Numbered from the stretch's first letter, positions 15,918 to 24,852 are shown. The stretch: 33,299 nt of DNA from a bacterium (GCA_010027235.1 RGVP01000011.1:1-33299), one strand, 5' to 3'. Translations and numbers: made by a program. The notes: generated by a model from the sequence alone, not told the origin.

Positions 15918-17243
15918 ATGATCATTATAGCCCTTTTCGCCCTTACGATTGCGGTTGGGTTTTTATTGATCCGACATCTGCACCATCGCCGTGCGGTTGC
16001 GGCCTTGCGCGAAGCCCTGATCGCGCGGCGCGCCTTGCTCCGGGCTGATTTGCCCGGTGCGCTCGGGCCCGGGTGGGATGAGCTTTGCATGACGGCGGGG
16101 GCGCTTGTGGAGGAGGTAAACCGGCTCGACCAGCAGCATACCGGGCAGATTGCGCAGCTGGAGGCCACGCTCGGTTCGCTTCAGGAAGCAGTGCTCCTGA
16201 TCGACTCCAACAATTACGTGTTGCTGGCCAATCAGGCCTTTCACGCGATTTTTCCCAAGGCGGGGCGCATTCTAGGTGAACGTCTCGAGCTGGCGTTGCA
16301 CAGCGATGCCTTTCTCCGGCATGTCGCGGCGGTGCGAGCTGAGCGCGCCCAGCCCCGTCAGGAGATAGAGTTTGTAGACGCTCAAGGCTCGACTTGGCTG
16401 GAGGTCACTGGCTCGGCCATCGGCCCGTTTGACCGTCGGAAAAACCCAGCTCTGCTCTTTGTTTTACACGATATTACGCGGCAAAAGCGGCTGGAAAACG
16501 TCCGCAAGGAATTCGTGGCCAATGTTTCGCACGAGTTGCGCACGCCGCTCTCGGTGATCAAAGGCTACGTGGAGACCTTGGTGGATTCGCATGACTCCAT
16601 GCCGATCGCTGACCGCGATCGCTTCCTGAAGACCATCCAGCGTCACACCGAGCGGCTAAATTCCTTGCTTGAGGATTTACTTGCGCTTTCTCGGCTTGAA
16701 TCGGCCAACGCGGGGCTCACGCGGGAACGCGTTGATCTCAACACCTTGTTGGCGGGGGCGCTGGATGATTTCCGGGCCGGTCCAGCGGCCGAAGCCCACC
16801 GCATCAGTCTTTCGATCGACCCGGCGGTGCCGCCTATTTTTGCCGATCCGCTCAAGCTTAGCCAAGTTTTTGATAATCTCGTTGGTAACGCGCTCAAATA
16901 TACACCGCGCGGCTCGCGCATAGACGTGAGCGCCCGCCTGATCTCGCCCGAACTTGTCGAGATCTCGGTGCGCGACAACGGACCGGGTATACCCGCCGAG
17001 GATCTGCCCCATGTCTTCGAGCGCTTTTACCGCGTAGACAAGGGGCGTTCGCGCGAGAAGGGCGGCACCGGCCTGGGCCTAAGTATCGTGAAGCATATCG
17101 TGCAGCTGCACGGTGGCCGAGTGTGGGCTGAAAGCCGTTACGGTGAAGGAGCGACTTTCCTATTCACTATCCCGCTCCAGCACCCGGCCGCCTCGCCGAA
17201 GGCGCCCGCCGGTTCCGCCTCTGCGGTGGTCGGGGTGAGCTGA
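15918..17243 (+). CDS. phoR: PhoR-like sensor histidine kinase
   Basis: Starting at the ATG at 15918 (MIIIALFALTIAVGFLLI) gives 441 residues with one N-terminal membrane segment, a short coiled linker and a PAS-like region (about 100-190: LGSLQEAVLLIDSNNYVLLAN). A HisKA domain follows (VANVSHELRTPLSVIKGY, His205 the phospho-acceptor), then a HATPase_c domain with the N box NLVGNALKYT, G1 RDNGPGIP and G2 GGTGLGLSIVKH. It phosphorylates the adjacent regulator. The in-frame codons upstream are TTG/GTG (15831, 15834, 15846) and would add a second hydrophobic stretch; the true start is uncertain. No periplasmic sensor domain is visible, as in PhoR proteins that rely on other membrane partners. Confidence 0.87.
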   Translation: MIIIALFALTIAVGFLLIRHLHHRRAVAALREALIARRALLRADLPGALGPGWDELCMTAGALVEEVNRLDQQHTGQIAQLEATLGSLQEAVLLIDSNNYVLLANQAFHAIFPKAGRILGERLELALHSDAFLRHVAAVRAERAQPRQEIEFVDAQGSTWLEVTGSAIGPFDRRKNPALLFVLHDITRQKRLENVRKEFVANVSHELRTPLSVIKGYVETLVDSHDSMPIADRDRFLKTIQRHTERLNSLLEDLLALSRLESANAGLTRERVDLNTLLAGALDDFRAGPAAEAHRISLSIDPAVPPIFADPLKLSQVFDNLVGNALKYTPRGSRIDVSARLISPELVEISVRDNGPGIPAEDLPHVFERFYRVDKGRSREKGGTGLGLSIVKHIVQLHGGRVWAESRYGEGATFLFTIPLQHPAASPKAPAGSASAVVGVS

Positions 17244-17249
17244 CGGTCC

Positions 17250-17717
17250 TTACTCGATCCGCCCCTCGTCAAAATCGATCAGATCGGGCACGCTGACGAT
17301 CTGGGGGATGCGGTCGGCGCAGCCCATGGCGGTCAACGCTTCGGCAAGGAACTTTCTACCCTCCTCGCTCATCCCGCGTTGGCAGAGTTCGCGGTTCCAC
17401 TTGATCGCGCGGACTTCCGTCGGGAGCAGGGCGCGCAGACCGGCCTCTACCGCGAGGTCATCACCTGCAGCGGTGGCGAGCACCATCGTCTCGACCGCGC
17501 CGGGATCGATCCCGAGGTGCAAACACAGAAAGCGGTCGAGCCCGCGTTTATAGTTTTTAGCGTAGCTTTTTGGCAGAGCCCCGTGTGCTTGCACGTAACG
17601 GATTTTGGCAAGGAAACGCGGGAGGTAGAGTAGACCGGTGGCCGGGTGGGGCTGGTAAGGCGAGGGCAGGCAAGTCAGGACTTCGCCAGTGGAGCCGGGA
17701 ATGGGTTTAGAAGGCAT
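17250..17717 (-). CDS. DUF5069 domain protein
   Basis: Starting at the ATG at 17717 (MPSKPIPGSTGEV) gives 155 residues. The central part, LPRFLAKIRYVQAHGALPKSY in pieces followed by RGLDRFLCLHLGID, fits DUF5069, a small family of unknown function common in Verrucomicrobiota and Planctomycetota. The rest is helical and Glu/Arg-rich with no metal or nucleotide motif. Unlike most genes here it has a plausible ribosome-binding site (AGGGG about 8 nt before the ATG on the coding strand). It converges on phoR with a 6-bp spacer and is divergent from the sugar dehydrogenase gene. Confidence 0.8.
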   Translation of the reverse strand: MPSKPIPGSTGEVLTCLPSPYQPHPATGLLYLPRFLAKIRYVQAHGALPKSYAKNYKRGLDRFLCLHLGIDPGAVETMVLATAAGDDLAVEAGLRALLPTEVRAIKWNRELCQRGMSEEGRKFLAEALTAMGCADRIPQIVSVPDLIDFDEGRIE

Positions 17718-17783
17718 CAGAATTCCCCTAAAAGAGACTTCCGGCTGCTTGCGGGGCAAGCGTCCAAGGCCAAACGTTTCGAT

Positions 17784-19250
17784 ATGCCCCTAGTCTTTAC
17801 CCCTCCGCTCCGCCTTTGGTCCGGCCTCTTTTGCGCGGCCGTTTCGTTGTCCGCCCAGTCTGCTCCGGCCGCTTCTCCGGCGGAACTGACCAAAGATGCG
17901 TCTAAACTTTACGCTCAGTTCTGCGTTTCCTGCCATGGGGAAAACCTCGATGGCGGGCTTGGCGGCAGTCTGGTCGATGATATCTGGAAGCATGGTGATG
18001 GTAGTGATGAGCACCTGACGCGCATCATTACCGGTGGCATCGCCACGCTGGGCATGCCCGCTTTTGGCGGGGTGCTGGACGCGCCCCGGCTACGCGGATT
18101 GGTGGTTTTTATTCGAGAAAAAGCGGCCCGTGCCCGCGAGGCCGGCACGAGTTACGCCAAGCCTCTTGACCCCGCTGTTGTTGTGAAGAGCGAGGTGGCT
18201 TCTTTCCGGGTTGAAACTTTAGCCACCGGCCTCGGCGTGCCGTGGTCGGTGGCTTTCCTGCCTGGAGCAGAGGGGCTGCTCATTGCCGAGCGTTCCGGTG
18301 CCTTGCGGGCTTGGCGGGCGGGCGCCCTCGTGCCCGCGCCCATCGCAGGGACTCCGAAGGTCTGGGCCGAGGGGCAGGGCGGCTTGCTGGTTGTTCAGGC
18401 TCATCCTGACTTTGCGCAACCGGGCAACGGTTGGATCTATCTCGCGTTTAGCGACCCCGGCGAAGAAGGCACCGCGATGACCGCCATCGTGCGCGGGCGG
18501 ATACGGGACGGCCGCTGGACCGATGAGCAGGAAATCTACCGCGCGCCGCGCGCGCTCTACCGCAAGGCAGGGGTGCACTTCGGCACGCGGTTGGTGTTTG
18601 ACCAAGGTTATCTTTTTTTCGGCATCGGCGAGCGCGGCACAAAGGAGCAGGCCCAGGATTTAACGCGGCCAAACGGCAAGATTCACCGCATCTTTGACGA
18701 CGGACGAGTGCCGGTGGACAATCCCTTCGCGTCCGTCCCGGGGGCCCTACCCACGATCTGGAGCTATGGCCACCGGAACCCGCAGGGCTTGGCGGCGCGG
18801 CCTGGCACAACCGGGGACGGGCTCGAAATTTGGGAGAACGAGCACGGTCCGCGCGGCGGGGATGAGCTCAACCGCATTAAGCGCGGCGGCAACTTCGGCT
18901 GGCCCCTCATCACCTATGGCATGAACTACAATGGCACGCCCATCACCGCCGAGACCGCCCGCGAGGGCTTGGAGCAACCGGTCATCCACTGGACGCCTTC
19001 CATCGCGGTCTGCGGTCTTGATTTCTACTCCAGCGAACGTTTCCCGAGCTGGAAGGGCAACATCCTGATCGGCTCCTTAAAACAACAAGAGCTACGCCGA
19101 CTCGTGCTCGATGGTGGAAACGTGAAATCCCAAGAGGTGTTGTTCCGCGGCATTGGCCGAGTGCGCTCGGTGCAGACTGGGCCAGACGGTTTGATCTACG
19201 TGTGTCTGGAGGATCCGGGCCGGGTAGTGCGACTTGTGCCGACGGAGTAG
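17784..19250 (+). CDS. Cytochrome c-PQQ-dependent sugar dehydrogenase fusion
   Basis: The 488-residue exported protein starts with a signal peptide (MPLVFTPPLRLWSGLFCAAVSLSAQ). A class I cytochrome c domain follows: CVSCH at Cys47-Cys50-His51 and a likely axial Met91 in LGMPAFGG. From about residue 175 comes a glucose/sorbosone dehydrogenase beta-propeller: GLGVPWSVAFLP, LLIAERSGALR, GTRLVFDQGYLFFGIGERG, SYGHRNPQGLA and GGNFGWP. These soluble-GDH-type proteins oxidise aldoses with PQQ. The fused cytochrome would take electrons directly toward the respiratory chain (inference). The start at 17784 is set by the signal peptide. No PQQ synthesis genes are in this window. Confidence 0.9.
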   Translation: MPLVFTPPLRLWSGLFCAAVSLSAQSAPAASPAELTKDASKLYAQFCVSCHGENLDGGLGGSLVDDIWKHGDGSDEHLTRIITGGIATLGMPAFGGVLDAPRLRGLVVFIREKAARAREAGTSYAKPLDPAVVVKSEVASFRVETLATGLGVPWSVAFLPGAEGLLIAERSGALRAWRAGALVPAPIAGTPKVWAEGQGGLLVVQAHPDFAQPGNGWIYLAFSDPGEEGTAMTAIVRGRIRDGRWTDEQEIYRAPRALYRKAGVHFGTRLVFDQGYLFFGIGERGTKEQAQDLTRPNGKIHRIFDDGRVPVDNPFASVPGALPTIWSYGHRNPQGLAARPGTTGDGLEIWENEHGPRGGDELNRIKRGGNFGWPLITYGMNYNGTPITAETAREGLEQPVIHWTPSIAVCGLDFYSSERFPSWKGNILIGSLKQQELRRLVLDGGNVKSQEVLFRGIGRVRSVQTGPDGLIYVCLEDPGRVVRLVPTE

Positions 19251-19260
19251 GCTTGGCATC

Positions 19261-20751
19261 TCAATTGGCCGGGTAGATGTAATCCGCCGCGAGCTTCTGG
19301 AAAGCGGCTGTCTGGGCGGCTATCCAAGCGTCCTCGCGGCCTAGTTCCTCGGCAAGGATGGCGGCTACCCTAGGGGCGCAAGCGGATGCGGCTCCGGCGT
19401 CGAGCAAGAGGCAGCGGGTGCGTCGTGAGAGCACGTCCTCGACCGTTTGGGCGGCTTCTTCCCGCGCGGCGCGCCGGACTTCGGCTTCAAAGTAGGGCAG
19501 ACGGTGGTGGAGCGGTTCCGAGCCGGGACGGATCGGAGTGGAGGCGCGCAGCGGCAGACCGGCGGTTATGCATGGCTTGGCCGGTAATCCGGCGATGCGG
19601 CCCGCCAGATCCACTACTTCCTCCGCCATCGCGCGGTAGGTGGTCCACTTGCCACCGGTGACGGTGAGCAGGCCGCCGGGGCCGATGGAAATGGAGTGAT
19701 CGCGCGATAGGCTCTTGGTCTCGGTGCTGGGTTTGCCTCGCACCAGCGGGCGCTGACCGGCGAAGAAGCTCAACACGTCCTTGGCCGACGGGGCTTTCGC
19801 GAGGTAGCGGCGAGCATGTGCGAGCAGGAAGGCGCATTCCCCGGCCAGTGCGCGTGGCTCGACCTCAGGTGCGGGCCGGGCTGTATCCGTGGTGCCGACG
19901 AGCACGCGGTCGCGCCACGGGATGGCGAAAAGCACGCGGCCGTCTTCGGTTTTGGGCACCATCAGCGCGCTCGCGCCGGGGAGGAAGCTGCGCGGCAGAA
20001 CGAGGTGTGTGCCCTGGCTTAAGCTCACCAGCGGTGCGGCGGCGGGGTCTTCAAGGGTGCGTAGCCCGTCGACAAATACGCCGGTGGCATTGATCACAAG
20101 GCGGGCCTGAATACTCAGGTTGCGGTCGCCGATGCGGTCGCGGGCGAGCACGCCGGTGATGCGCCCGCCGTCACGGTTGAATTCGACGACCTCGGCATGG
20201 TTCAGCAGCACCGCGCCGTGGTCGGTCGCGGTCAACGCGAGGGTGACGGCGAGGCGGGCGTCGTCGAACTGGGCGTCGTGGTAGAGCACCCCGCCGCGTA
20301 GCCCGGTCGGTTCGATATTGAGCAAGTGTTTCAGTGTCTCGGGCCGGTTTAGTATGCGTGAAGGGCCAAGCGAAAGCGGGCCGGCGAGCGTATCGTAGAG
20401 TTTCAGCCCTAGACCGTAGAAGGCGCGGTCGGTGAGACCGTAGGCCGGGATGATAAAATCTAGATCGTGGACGAGGTGGGGCGCGTTGCGGGCCAGCAGG
20501 CCGCGCTCACGCAGGGCGGTGCGGACAAGTTTGAGATTACCCTGGCGGAGGTAGCGGACGCCGCCGTGGATGAGCTTAGTCGAGCGGCTGGAGGTGCCGC
20601 CGGCGAAATCGCCACGCTCAAGCAGGGCCACGGTGTAGCCGCGTGCGGCGGCATCGACTGCCACGCCTAGGCCGGTAGCACCGCCGCCGATCACGAGGAG
20701 ATCAAAGACTTGCCCGGAGCGGAGTTTTTCCAGCGAGTGGGGGCGGTTCAT
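19261..20751 (-). CDS. glpD: FAD-dependent glycerol-3-phosphate dehydrogenase
   Basis: Starting at the ATG at 20751 (MNRPHSLEKL) gives 496 residues, the size of aerobic GlpD. The FAD-binding motif is DLLVIGGGATGLGVAVDAAARG. The family block RGDFAGGTSSRSTKLIHGGVRYL follows, with FAIPWRDRVLVGTTDT and LLTVTGGKWTTYRAMAEE further on. It oxidises glycerol 3-phosphate to dihydroxyacetone phosphate at the membrane and feeds quinone. Its ATG overlaps the glpK stop by 4 bp (ATGA), so kinase and dehydrogenase are made together. It converges on the sugar dehydrogenase with a 10-bp spacer. No glpF or glpR is next to it. Confidence 0.95.
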   Translation of the reverse strand: MNRPHSLEKLRSGQVFDLLVIGGGATGLGVAVDAAARGYTVALLERGDFAGGTSSRSTKLIHGGVRYLRQGNLKLVRTALRERGLLARNAPHLVHDLDFIIPAYGLTDRAFYGLGLKLYDTLAGPLSLGPSRILNRPETLKHLLNIEPTGLRGGVLYHDAQFDDARLAVTLALTATDHGAVLLNHAEVVEFNRDGGRITGVLARDRIGDRNLSIQARLVINATGVFVDGLRTLEDPAAAPLVSLSQGTHLVLPRSFLPGASALMVPKTEDGRVLFAIPWRDRVLVGTTDTARPAPEVEPRALAGECAFLLAHARRYLAKAPSAKDVLSFFAGQRPLVRGKPSTETKSLSRDHSISIGPGGLLTVTGGKWTTYRAMAEEVVDLAGRIAGLPAKPCITAGLPLRASTPIRPGSEPLHHRLPYFEAEVRRAAREEAAQTVEDVLSRRTRCLLLDAGAASACAPRVAAILAEELGREDAWIAAQTAAFQKLAADYIYPAN

Positions 20752-22241
20752 GGGCAGGCCCAGTCTCGGGTGCGGGCGACGGCGCGGGTCCACTCGGCGT
20801 GGCGGGCGGTGCGGGCGGCGGGGTTGAGCGTGGGCTCGAGGCGGATTTCGCCAGATCGGCCGGCGGCAAAGGCATCCGGACCGATCAATCCGGCGCCGAC
20901 CCCGGCGAGGGCGGCGGCACCGAGGGCGGTGGTCTCGGGGTCGCCCGGGCGCACGATCGGTCGGCCAAGTAGGTCGGCTTGGAGTCGCAGAAGCGGGGCG
21001 CTGCGGCTGGCACCGCCATCTACTCGCAGCTCGGGCAGGAGTAGGGCGGCGTCCTGTTCCATCGCGGCGACCAGGTCGACGGTCTGCATGGCGATGGATT
21101 CAAGGGCGGCGTGGCAGATGTGCGCGCGGTTGACGCCGCGGGTCAAGCCGACGAGTGCGCCGCGGGCGTGTGGGTCCCAGTGGGGTGCGCCGAGGCCGGC
21201 GAAGGCAGGCACCAGCCAAGCCCCACCGGCGTCGGGCACGGAGGCAGCAAGGGCGTCCAATTCGGCGGCGGAGGTAACCAGTTTCAACTCGTCGCGGAGC
21301 CATTGCACGACTGCGCCGGCAGCGAAGACGGCGCCCTCTAGTGCGTAGGTGGCGCGCCCGCTGATGCGCCAGGCGGCGGTGGCGAGGAGTCGGTTTCGGG
21401 AGACGACCGGGGCGGAGCCGGTGTTGAGCAGGAGGAAGCAACCGGTGCCGTAGGTGGCCTTGGCGGAGCCGGGGGCGAGGCAACCTTGGCCGAAGAGGGC
21501 GGCCTGTTGGTCGCCGACTAGAGCAGTCACGGGCGCGCCGGCGCCGGGCAGGCCGGGTGCGACCTCACCAAAGAGACTGGCGGTATCGCGCACCTCTGGC
21601 AGCACGGAGGCGGGGATGTTAAAAAGGCGGAGCAGCTCCGAATCCCAGCCCAAGGTTTGCAGATTGAGGAGGAGGGTGCGGGAGGCGTTGGAGACGTCGG
21701 TGGCGTGCACGCGACCGGCGGTCAGGTGCCAGAGCAGCCAGGTGTCGACGGTGCCAAAGGCGAGGTGACCGGCTTCGGCGGCGGCGCGGGCGCCGGGCGT
21801 TTGGTCGAGTAGCCAGGCGAGCTTGGTGGCGGAGAAATAAGGGTCGAGGCGGAGGCCGGTGCGGGCGGCGACCAAGGGCTCGGCGCCGGTGGCACGAAGG
21901 GTTTCGCAGCGATCGGCGGTGCGGCGATCCTGCCAGACGATGCCGGGGTGGACGGGAATGCCGGTGCGGCGATCCCAGAGCAGGGTGGTCTCGCGCTGGT
22001 TCGCGATGCCGACGGCGGCGAGGTCGGCGTTGGTCAGGCCCGCGCGTGCGATGGCCTCGGCGGCGCAAGCGCGGGTGGTAATCCAGAGGTCGGCAGGGTT
22101 GTGTTCAACCCAGCCTGGGCGGGGGTAGTGCTGGGTGAACTCCCGCTGGGCGGACGCGAGGGCCCGGCCGGCGAGGTCGTAGACGATGGCGCGCGACGAT
22201 GTGGTGCCTTGGTCAAGGGCCAGAAGGTAAAGGCGGGGCAT
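20748..22241 (-). CDS. glpK: Glycerol kinase
   Basis: Starting at the ATG at 22241 (MPRLYLLALDQGTTSSRAIV) gives 497 residues, as usual for GlpK. FGGY-family motifs are present: DQGTTSSR, GWVEHNPADLW, GIANQRETTLLWD with PVHPGIVWQDRR, and GLTRGVNRAHICHAALESIA near the C-terminus. It phosphorylates glycerol to sn-glycerol 3-phosphate with ATP in the cytoplasm, and GlpD then acts on the product. It is the first gene of the two-gene glp operon and diverges from panB across a 119-bp spacer with no obvious operator. Its leader is C-rich (CCTACCCACCCCGCCCC) without a Shine-Dalgarno sequence. Confidence 0.95.
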   Translation of the reverse strand: MPRLYLLALDQGTTSSRAIVYDLAGRALASAQREFTQHYPRPGWVEHNPADLWITTRACAAEAIARAGLTNADLAAVGIANQRETTLLWDRRTGIPVHPGIVWQDRRTADRCETLRATGAEPLVAARTGLRLDPYFSATKLAWLLDQTPGARAAAEAGHLAFGTVDTWLLWHLTAGRVHATDVSNASRTLLLNLQTLGWDSELLRLFNIPASVLPEVRDTASLFGEVAPGLPGAGAPVTALVGDQQAALFGQGCLAPGSAKATYGTGCFLLLNTGSAPVVSRNRLLATAAWRISGRATYALEGAVFAAGAVVQWLRDELKLVTSAAELDALAASVPDAGGAWLVPAFAGLGAPHWDPHARGALVGLTRGVNRAHICHAALESIAMQTVDLVAAMEQDAALLLPELRVDGGASRSAPLLRLQADLLGRPIVRPGDPETTALGAAALAGVGAGLIGPDAFAAGRSGEIRLEPTLNPAARTARHAEWTRAVARTRDWACP

Positions 22242-22360
22242 GGGGCGGGGTGGGTAGGGCACTATTTGGGCCGGAAGCTGGCTGACGGCGAGTAGTTCAT
22301 GCTGCGGTCTAACGGGGTGGACACGGCGGGTTCTGGCGGGCAGGATGCGGGTTTTCCTAC

Positions 22361-23161
22361 ATGATCAAGTCCGTCCACGAGTTTCGCGCCCGCAAGGGGC
22401 TGGCGCCCATTGGCATGGTCTCGGCTCATACCCATTGGGAGGCCGCTTTGCTGGCGGAGTCGGCGGTCGATTGCGTGTTGGTAGGCGACTCGCTCGCCAC
22501 GGTTATCGACGGTGAGGCGACCACCTTTTCGGCTACGCCGGAGATCATGGCTCGCCACACCGCGGCAGTGGCACGCGGACTCGGGGCGCCGGGCGCACCT
22601 CGCCTCTTGGTGGCGGATTTCCCCTTTCTCGCTGCGCGCCAAGGCACGGCGCACGCGGTCGAAGTGGCGGCGCTCCTGCTCCGCGCCGGGGCCCAAGCAG
22701 TCAAAATCGAGGGGGTGGACGGCCATGCGGATGTCATTGCTCACCTCGTGCAGTCGGGCGTGCCGGTGATGGGTCACCTCGGATTAACCCCGCAGACGGT
22801 GCATGCGCTGGGAGGCTACAAAGTCCAGGGCAAGACGGTGGAGGCGGCGGCCGACCTGTTGCGGCAGGCGCGGGATTTAGAGGCGGCGGGGGTTTTCGGA
22901 ATTGTCCTTGAATGTGTGCCGGCGGCGCTCGCGGTCGAGCTCACGGCCCTAGCAGGGGTGCCGACTATTGGAATCGGCGCGGGGGTGGGTTGTGATGGGC
23001 AGGTGTTGGTCATGGCCGACCTGCTCGGTCTCACGCCCGGCCGGCGGCCGCGGTTCGTGCGGGAATTCGGCGCGGCGGGTGAGGCGGCGCGGGCGGCGCT
23101 GGCGGCCTTCGCGGCGGCCACGGCGGCGCGGACTTTTCCGGTGGTGGAGGAGAGTTATTGA
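22361..23161 (+). CDS. panB: 3-methyl-2-oxobutanoate hydroxymethyltransferase
   Basis: The 266-residue protein matches PanB. It transfers a hydroxymethyl group from 5,10-methylene-tetrahydrofolate to 2-oxoisovalerate, making ketopantoate, the first step of pantothenate synthesis. Visible landmarks are the metal site VLVGDSLATVIDG, FPFLAARQG, VKIEGVDGHADVI, GHLGLTPQTVHALGGYKVQGK, and the catalytic-acid region IVLECVPAALA with IGIGAGVGCDGQVLV. It opens the plus-strand group panB-coaC-coaB-panD, with a 33-bp gap to the next gene. Confidence 0.96.
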   Translation: MIKSVHEFRARKGLAPIGMVSAHTHWEAALLAESAVDCVLVGDSLATVIDGEATTFSATPEIMARHTAAVARGLGAPGAPRLLVADFPFLAARQGTAHAVEVAALLLRAGAQAVKIEGVDGHADVIAHLVQSGVPVMGHLGLTPQTVHALGGYKVQGKTVEAAADLLRQARDLEAAGVFGIVLECVPAALAVELTALAGVPTIGIGAGVGCDGQVLVMADLLGLTPGRRPRFVREFGAAGEAARAALAAFAAATAARTFPVVEESY

Positions 23162-23194
23162 GGCGGGGAGCGACCTGCGTTACCCGTTTTTGCC

Positions 23195-23743
23195 ATGCCA
23201 CGCCTGCTTTTCGCCCTTTCCGGTTCGATCTCCTGCTACAAGGCCTGCCACGCGATCTCGCGGCTCGCGCAGGCCGGGATCGAGGTGCAGACGGTGGCGA
23301 CGGCGGGGGCGCTGCGTTTCATCGGCGCGGCCACGCTGGAGGGCCTGACTGGGCGGGCGCCGTTCACTGATCTTTGGGAAAAGGGTCGAGCGATGGACCA
23401 CATCGACCTCGCGCGCTGGGCCGACCTCGCGCTGGTCTGTCCAGCCTCGGCGAACACGCTCAACCGCCTCGCCGGCGGGCTGGCGGATGATCCGGTGGGG
23501 GCGCTTTTCCTAGCTTGGGAGTTGCCCAAAAAACCTTGGTGGGTGGCGCCGGCCATGAACACCGCGATGTGGGCCCACCCGGCGACCACGGCCAGCGTTA
23601 CCCGGCTCACCGGCATGGGTGTGCGGGTGCTTTCGCCGGAAGCGGGTGCGCTGGCTTGCGGCGAAAGCGGGGCGGGGCGTCTGATGGAGCCGGAGACGCT
23701 GGTGTTGCACGTGCTCGCCCAGCTCGGGACCAAGATCGCCTGA
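23195..23743 (+). CDS. coaC: Phosphopantothenoylcysteine decarboxylase (stand-alone CoaC)
   Basis: The 182-residue flavoprotein is the HFCD-type decarboxylase that turns 4'-phosphopantothenoylcysteine into phosphopantetheine. Evidence is LFALSGSISCYKA at the FMN-binding start, the likely active-site His in MDHIDLARWAD, PASANTLNRLAGGLADD, the PAMNTAMW motif and the substrate-lid Cys in ALACGESGAGRL. Most bacteria fuse this to CoaB in one CoaBC protein. Here it ends before the separate coaB gene (17-bp gap). Other HFCD proteins such as EpiD or UbiX are excluded by context and the PAMNTAMW form. Confidence 0.9.
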   Translation: MPRLLFALSGSISCYKACHAISRLAQAGIEVQTVATAGALRFIGAATLEGLTGRAPFTDLWEKGRAMDHIDLARWADLALVCPASANTLNRLAGGLADDPVGALFLAWELPKKPWWVAPAMNTAMWAHPATTASVTRLTGMGVRVLSPEAGALACGESGAGRLMEPETLVLHVLAQLGTKIA

Positions 23744-23760
23744 GCGGCGGTTGGCTTGCG

Positions 23761-24405
23761 ATGAAAGTTCTTCTCACCTCCGGCGCCACCCGTGAGCCCA
23801 TCGATGCGGTGCGTTTTGTTTCCAATATCAGTAGCGGCGCGACTGGCGCTGCGCTGGCGGATGCCTTGGCCGCGGCGGGCCACGAGGTGACGCTCCTGCA
23901 CGGCGAGGGCGCGGTGCGGCCTTGTCGAGACGGCGTGGTCTGCGGGGTGTTCGGCTCAACCGCGCATCTCGGGGAACGCCTGCGCTCGACGTTGGCCGGG
24001 GGGACCTATGCGGTGGTTATCCAGGCGGCGGCGGTCTCGGACTACCGCCCGGACACCGAACACGCCGGTAAACTCAGTTCGCAGGTCGAAGAGCTTGCCT
24101 TGCGGCTCGTGCCGACGCCGAAGCTATTGCCCTTGATCAAGGGCTGGTCGCCGCGGCCGGTGCGCGTGCTGGGCTTCAAGCTGACCCATGGCGCGGACGA
24201 CGTAACCCGGGCGGCGGCGGTGGCCCGGCTCTTCGCGTCCGGAGGGGTGGACGCGGTGGTGCACAACGACCTTCTCGAGATGAACACAACCGGCGCTGGA
24301 CGGACTTTTAGGATCTATGGTTCTGGAGAAGCGGTGGCTTTGGCCAACTTCGCCGGTGTGCCGGCGCTTTGTGACTGGGTGGCTGGTTGGGTGGCCGGGG
24401 GTTGA
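23761..24405 (+). CDS. coaB: Phosphopantothenate-cysteine ligase (stand-alone CoaB)
   Basis: The ATG at 23761 (MKVLLTSGATREPID) gives 214 residues. The N-terminal motif and the following RFVSNISSGATGAALADA match CoaB, which joins 4'-phosphopantothenate to cysteine using CTP or ATP. The substrate region VIQAAAVSDYRPD and HAGKLSS with LGFKLTH, and the final VVHNDLLEMN, are conserved. It resembles the separate CoaB form of streptococci rather than the CoaBC fusion. With coaC upstream and panD downstream, it supplies the second step from pantothenate to CoA. An open frame continues upstream to 23515 inside coaC, but it is not part of the protein. Confidence 0.9.
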   Translation: MKVLLTSGATREPIDAVRFVSNISSGATGAALADALAAAGHEVTLLHGEGAVRPCRDGVVCGVFGSTAHLGERLRSTLAGGTYAVVIQAAAVSDYRPDTEHAGKLSSQVEELALRLVPTPKLLPLIKGWSPRPVRVLGFKLTHGADDVTRAAAVARLFASGGVDAVVHNDLLEMNTTGAGRTFRIYGSGEAVALANFAGVPALCDWVAGWVAGG

Positions 24406-24480
24406 CCGCAGCGGTCAACGCGCAGGCCAGCGCGGGCTTGCCCGGCGGGAGGGGATGGCTTTGGTTGTTTGGCTTTTCCT

Positions 24481-24852
24481 GTGTTCCGCACCTTTCTCAA
24501 GACCAAGCTGCACCGCGCCACGCTCACCGCGGCGGACCCTGACTACGAGGGATCGATCTCGCTCGACCGCGCGCTGTGTCGGGCGGCTGGCTTGTTGGAA
24601 TTTGAGCAGGTCGACGTGCTGGACATCGACAACGGCGCGCGTTTCACGACCTACGTCATCTACGGCGAGGCAGGCCAGGTGCAGGTCAACGGCGCGGCGG
24701 CGCGGCTGGTGCGTCCGGGTGATCTCGTTATCGTGCTGGCCTATTGCCGCTTGGCCCCGGAGCAAGTGGCTGGACACGCGGCGCGGGTCGTATTGATGGG
24801 GCCGGGCAACGTAATCGCATCCGTCGAGGATAAGCCGATCGCCACGCCCTGA
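24481..24852 (+). CDS. panD: Aspartate 1-decarboxylase proenzyme
   Basis: Starting at a GTG at 24481 (MFRTFLKTKLHR) gives 123 residues and places the self-cleavage site at Gly24-Ser25 (YEGSISLD), the canonical position. A TTG 12 bp upstream is possible but less likely. PanD cuts itself to form a pyruvoyl cofactor and decarboxylates aspartate to beta-alanine. The remaining landmarks are VDVLDIDNGARFTTYVI, VQVNGAAARLVRPGDLVIVL and the C-terminal VLMGPGN. It ends the panB-coaC-coaB-panD group after a 75-bp gap. No panC or panE/ilvC is in view. Confidence 0.94.
   Translation: MFRTFLKTKLHRATLTAADPDYEGSISLDRALCRAAGLLEFEQVDVLDIDNGARFTTYVIYGEAGQVQVNGAAARLVRPGDLVIVLAYCRLAPEQVAGHAARVVLMGPGNVIASVEDKPIATP

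Noticed and set aside
20710-21348. 212-residue plus-strand open frame over glpK
   Set aside because: It is a shadow of GlpK with Ser/Arg/Ala-rich composition.
22262-22777. 171-residue minus-strand open frame over panB
   Set aside because: It is antisense to the conserved PanB coding region and shows no domain.
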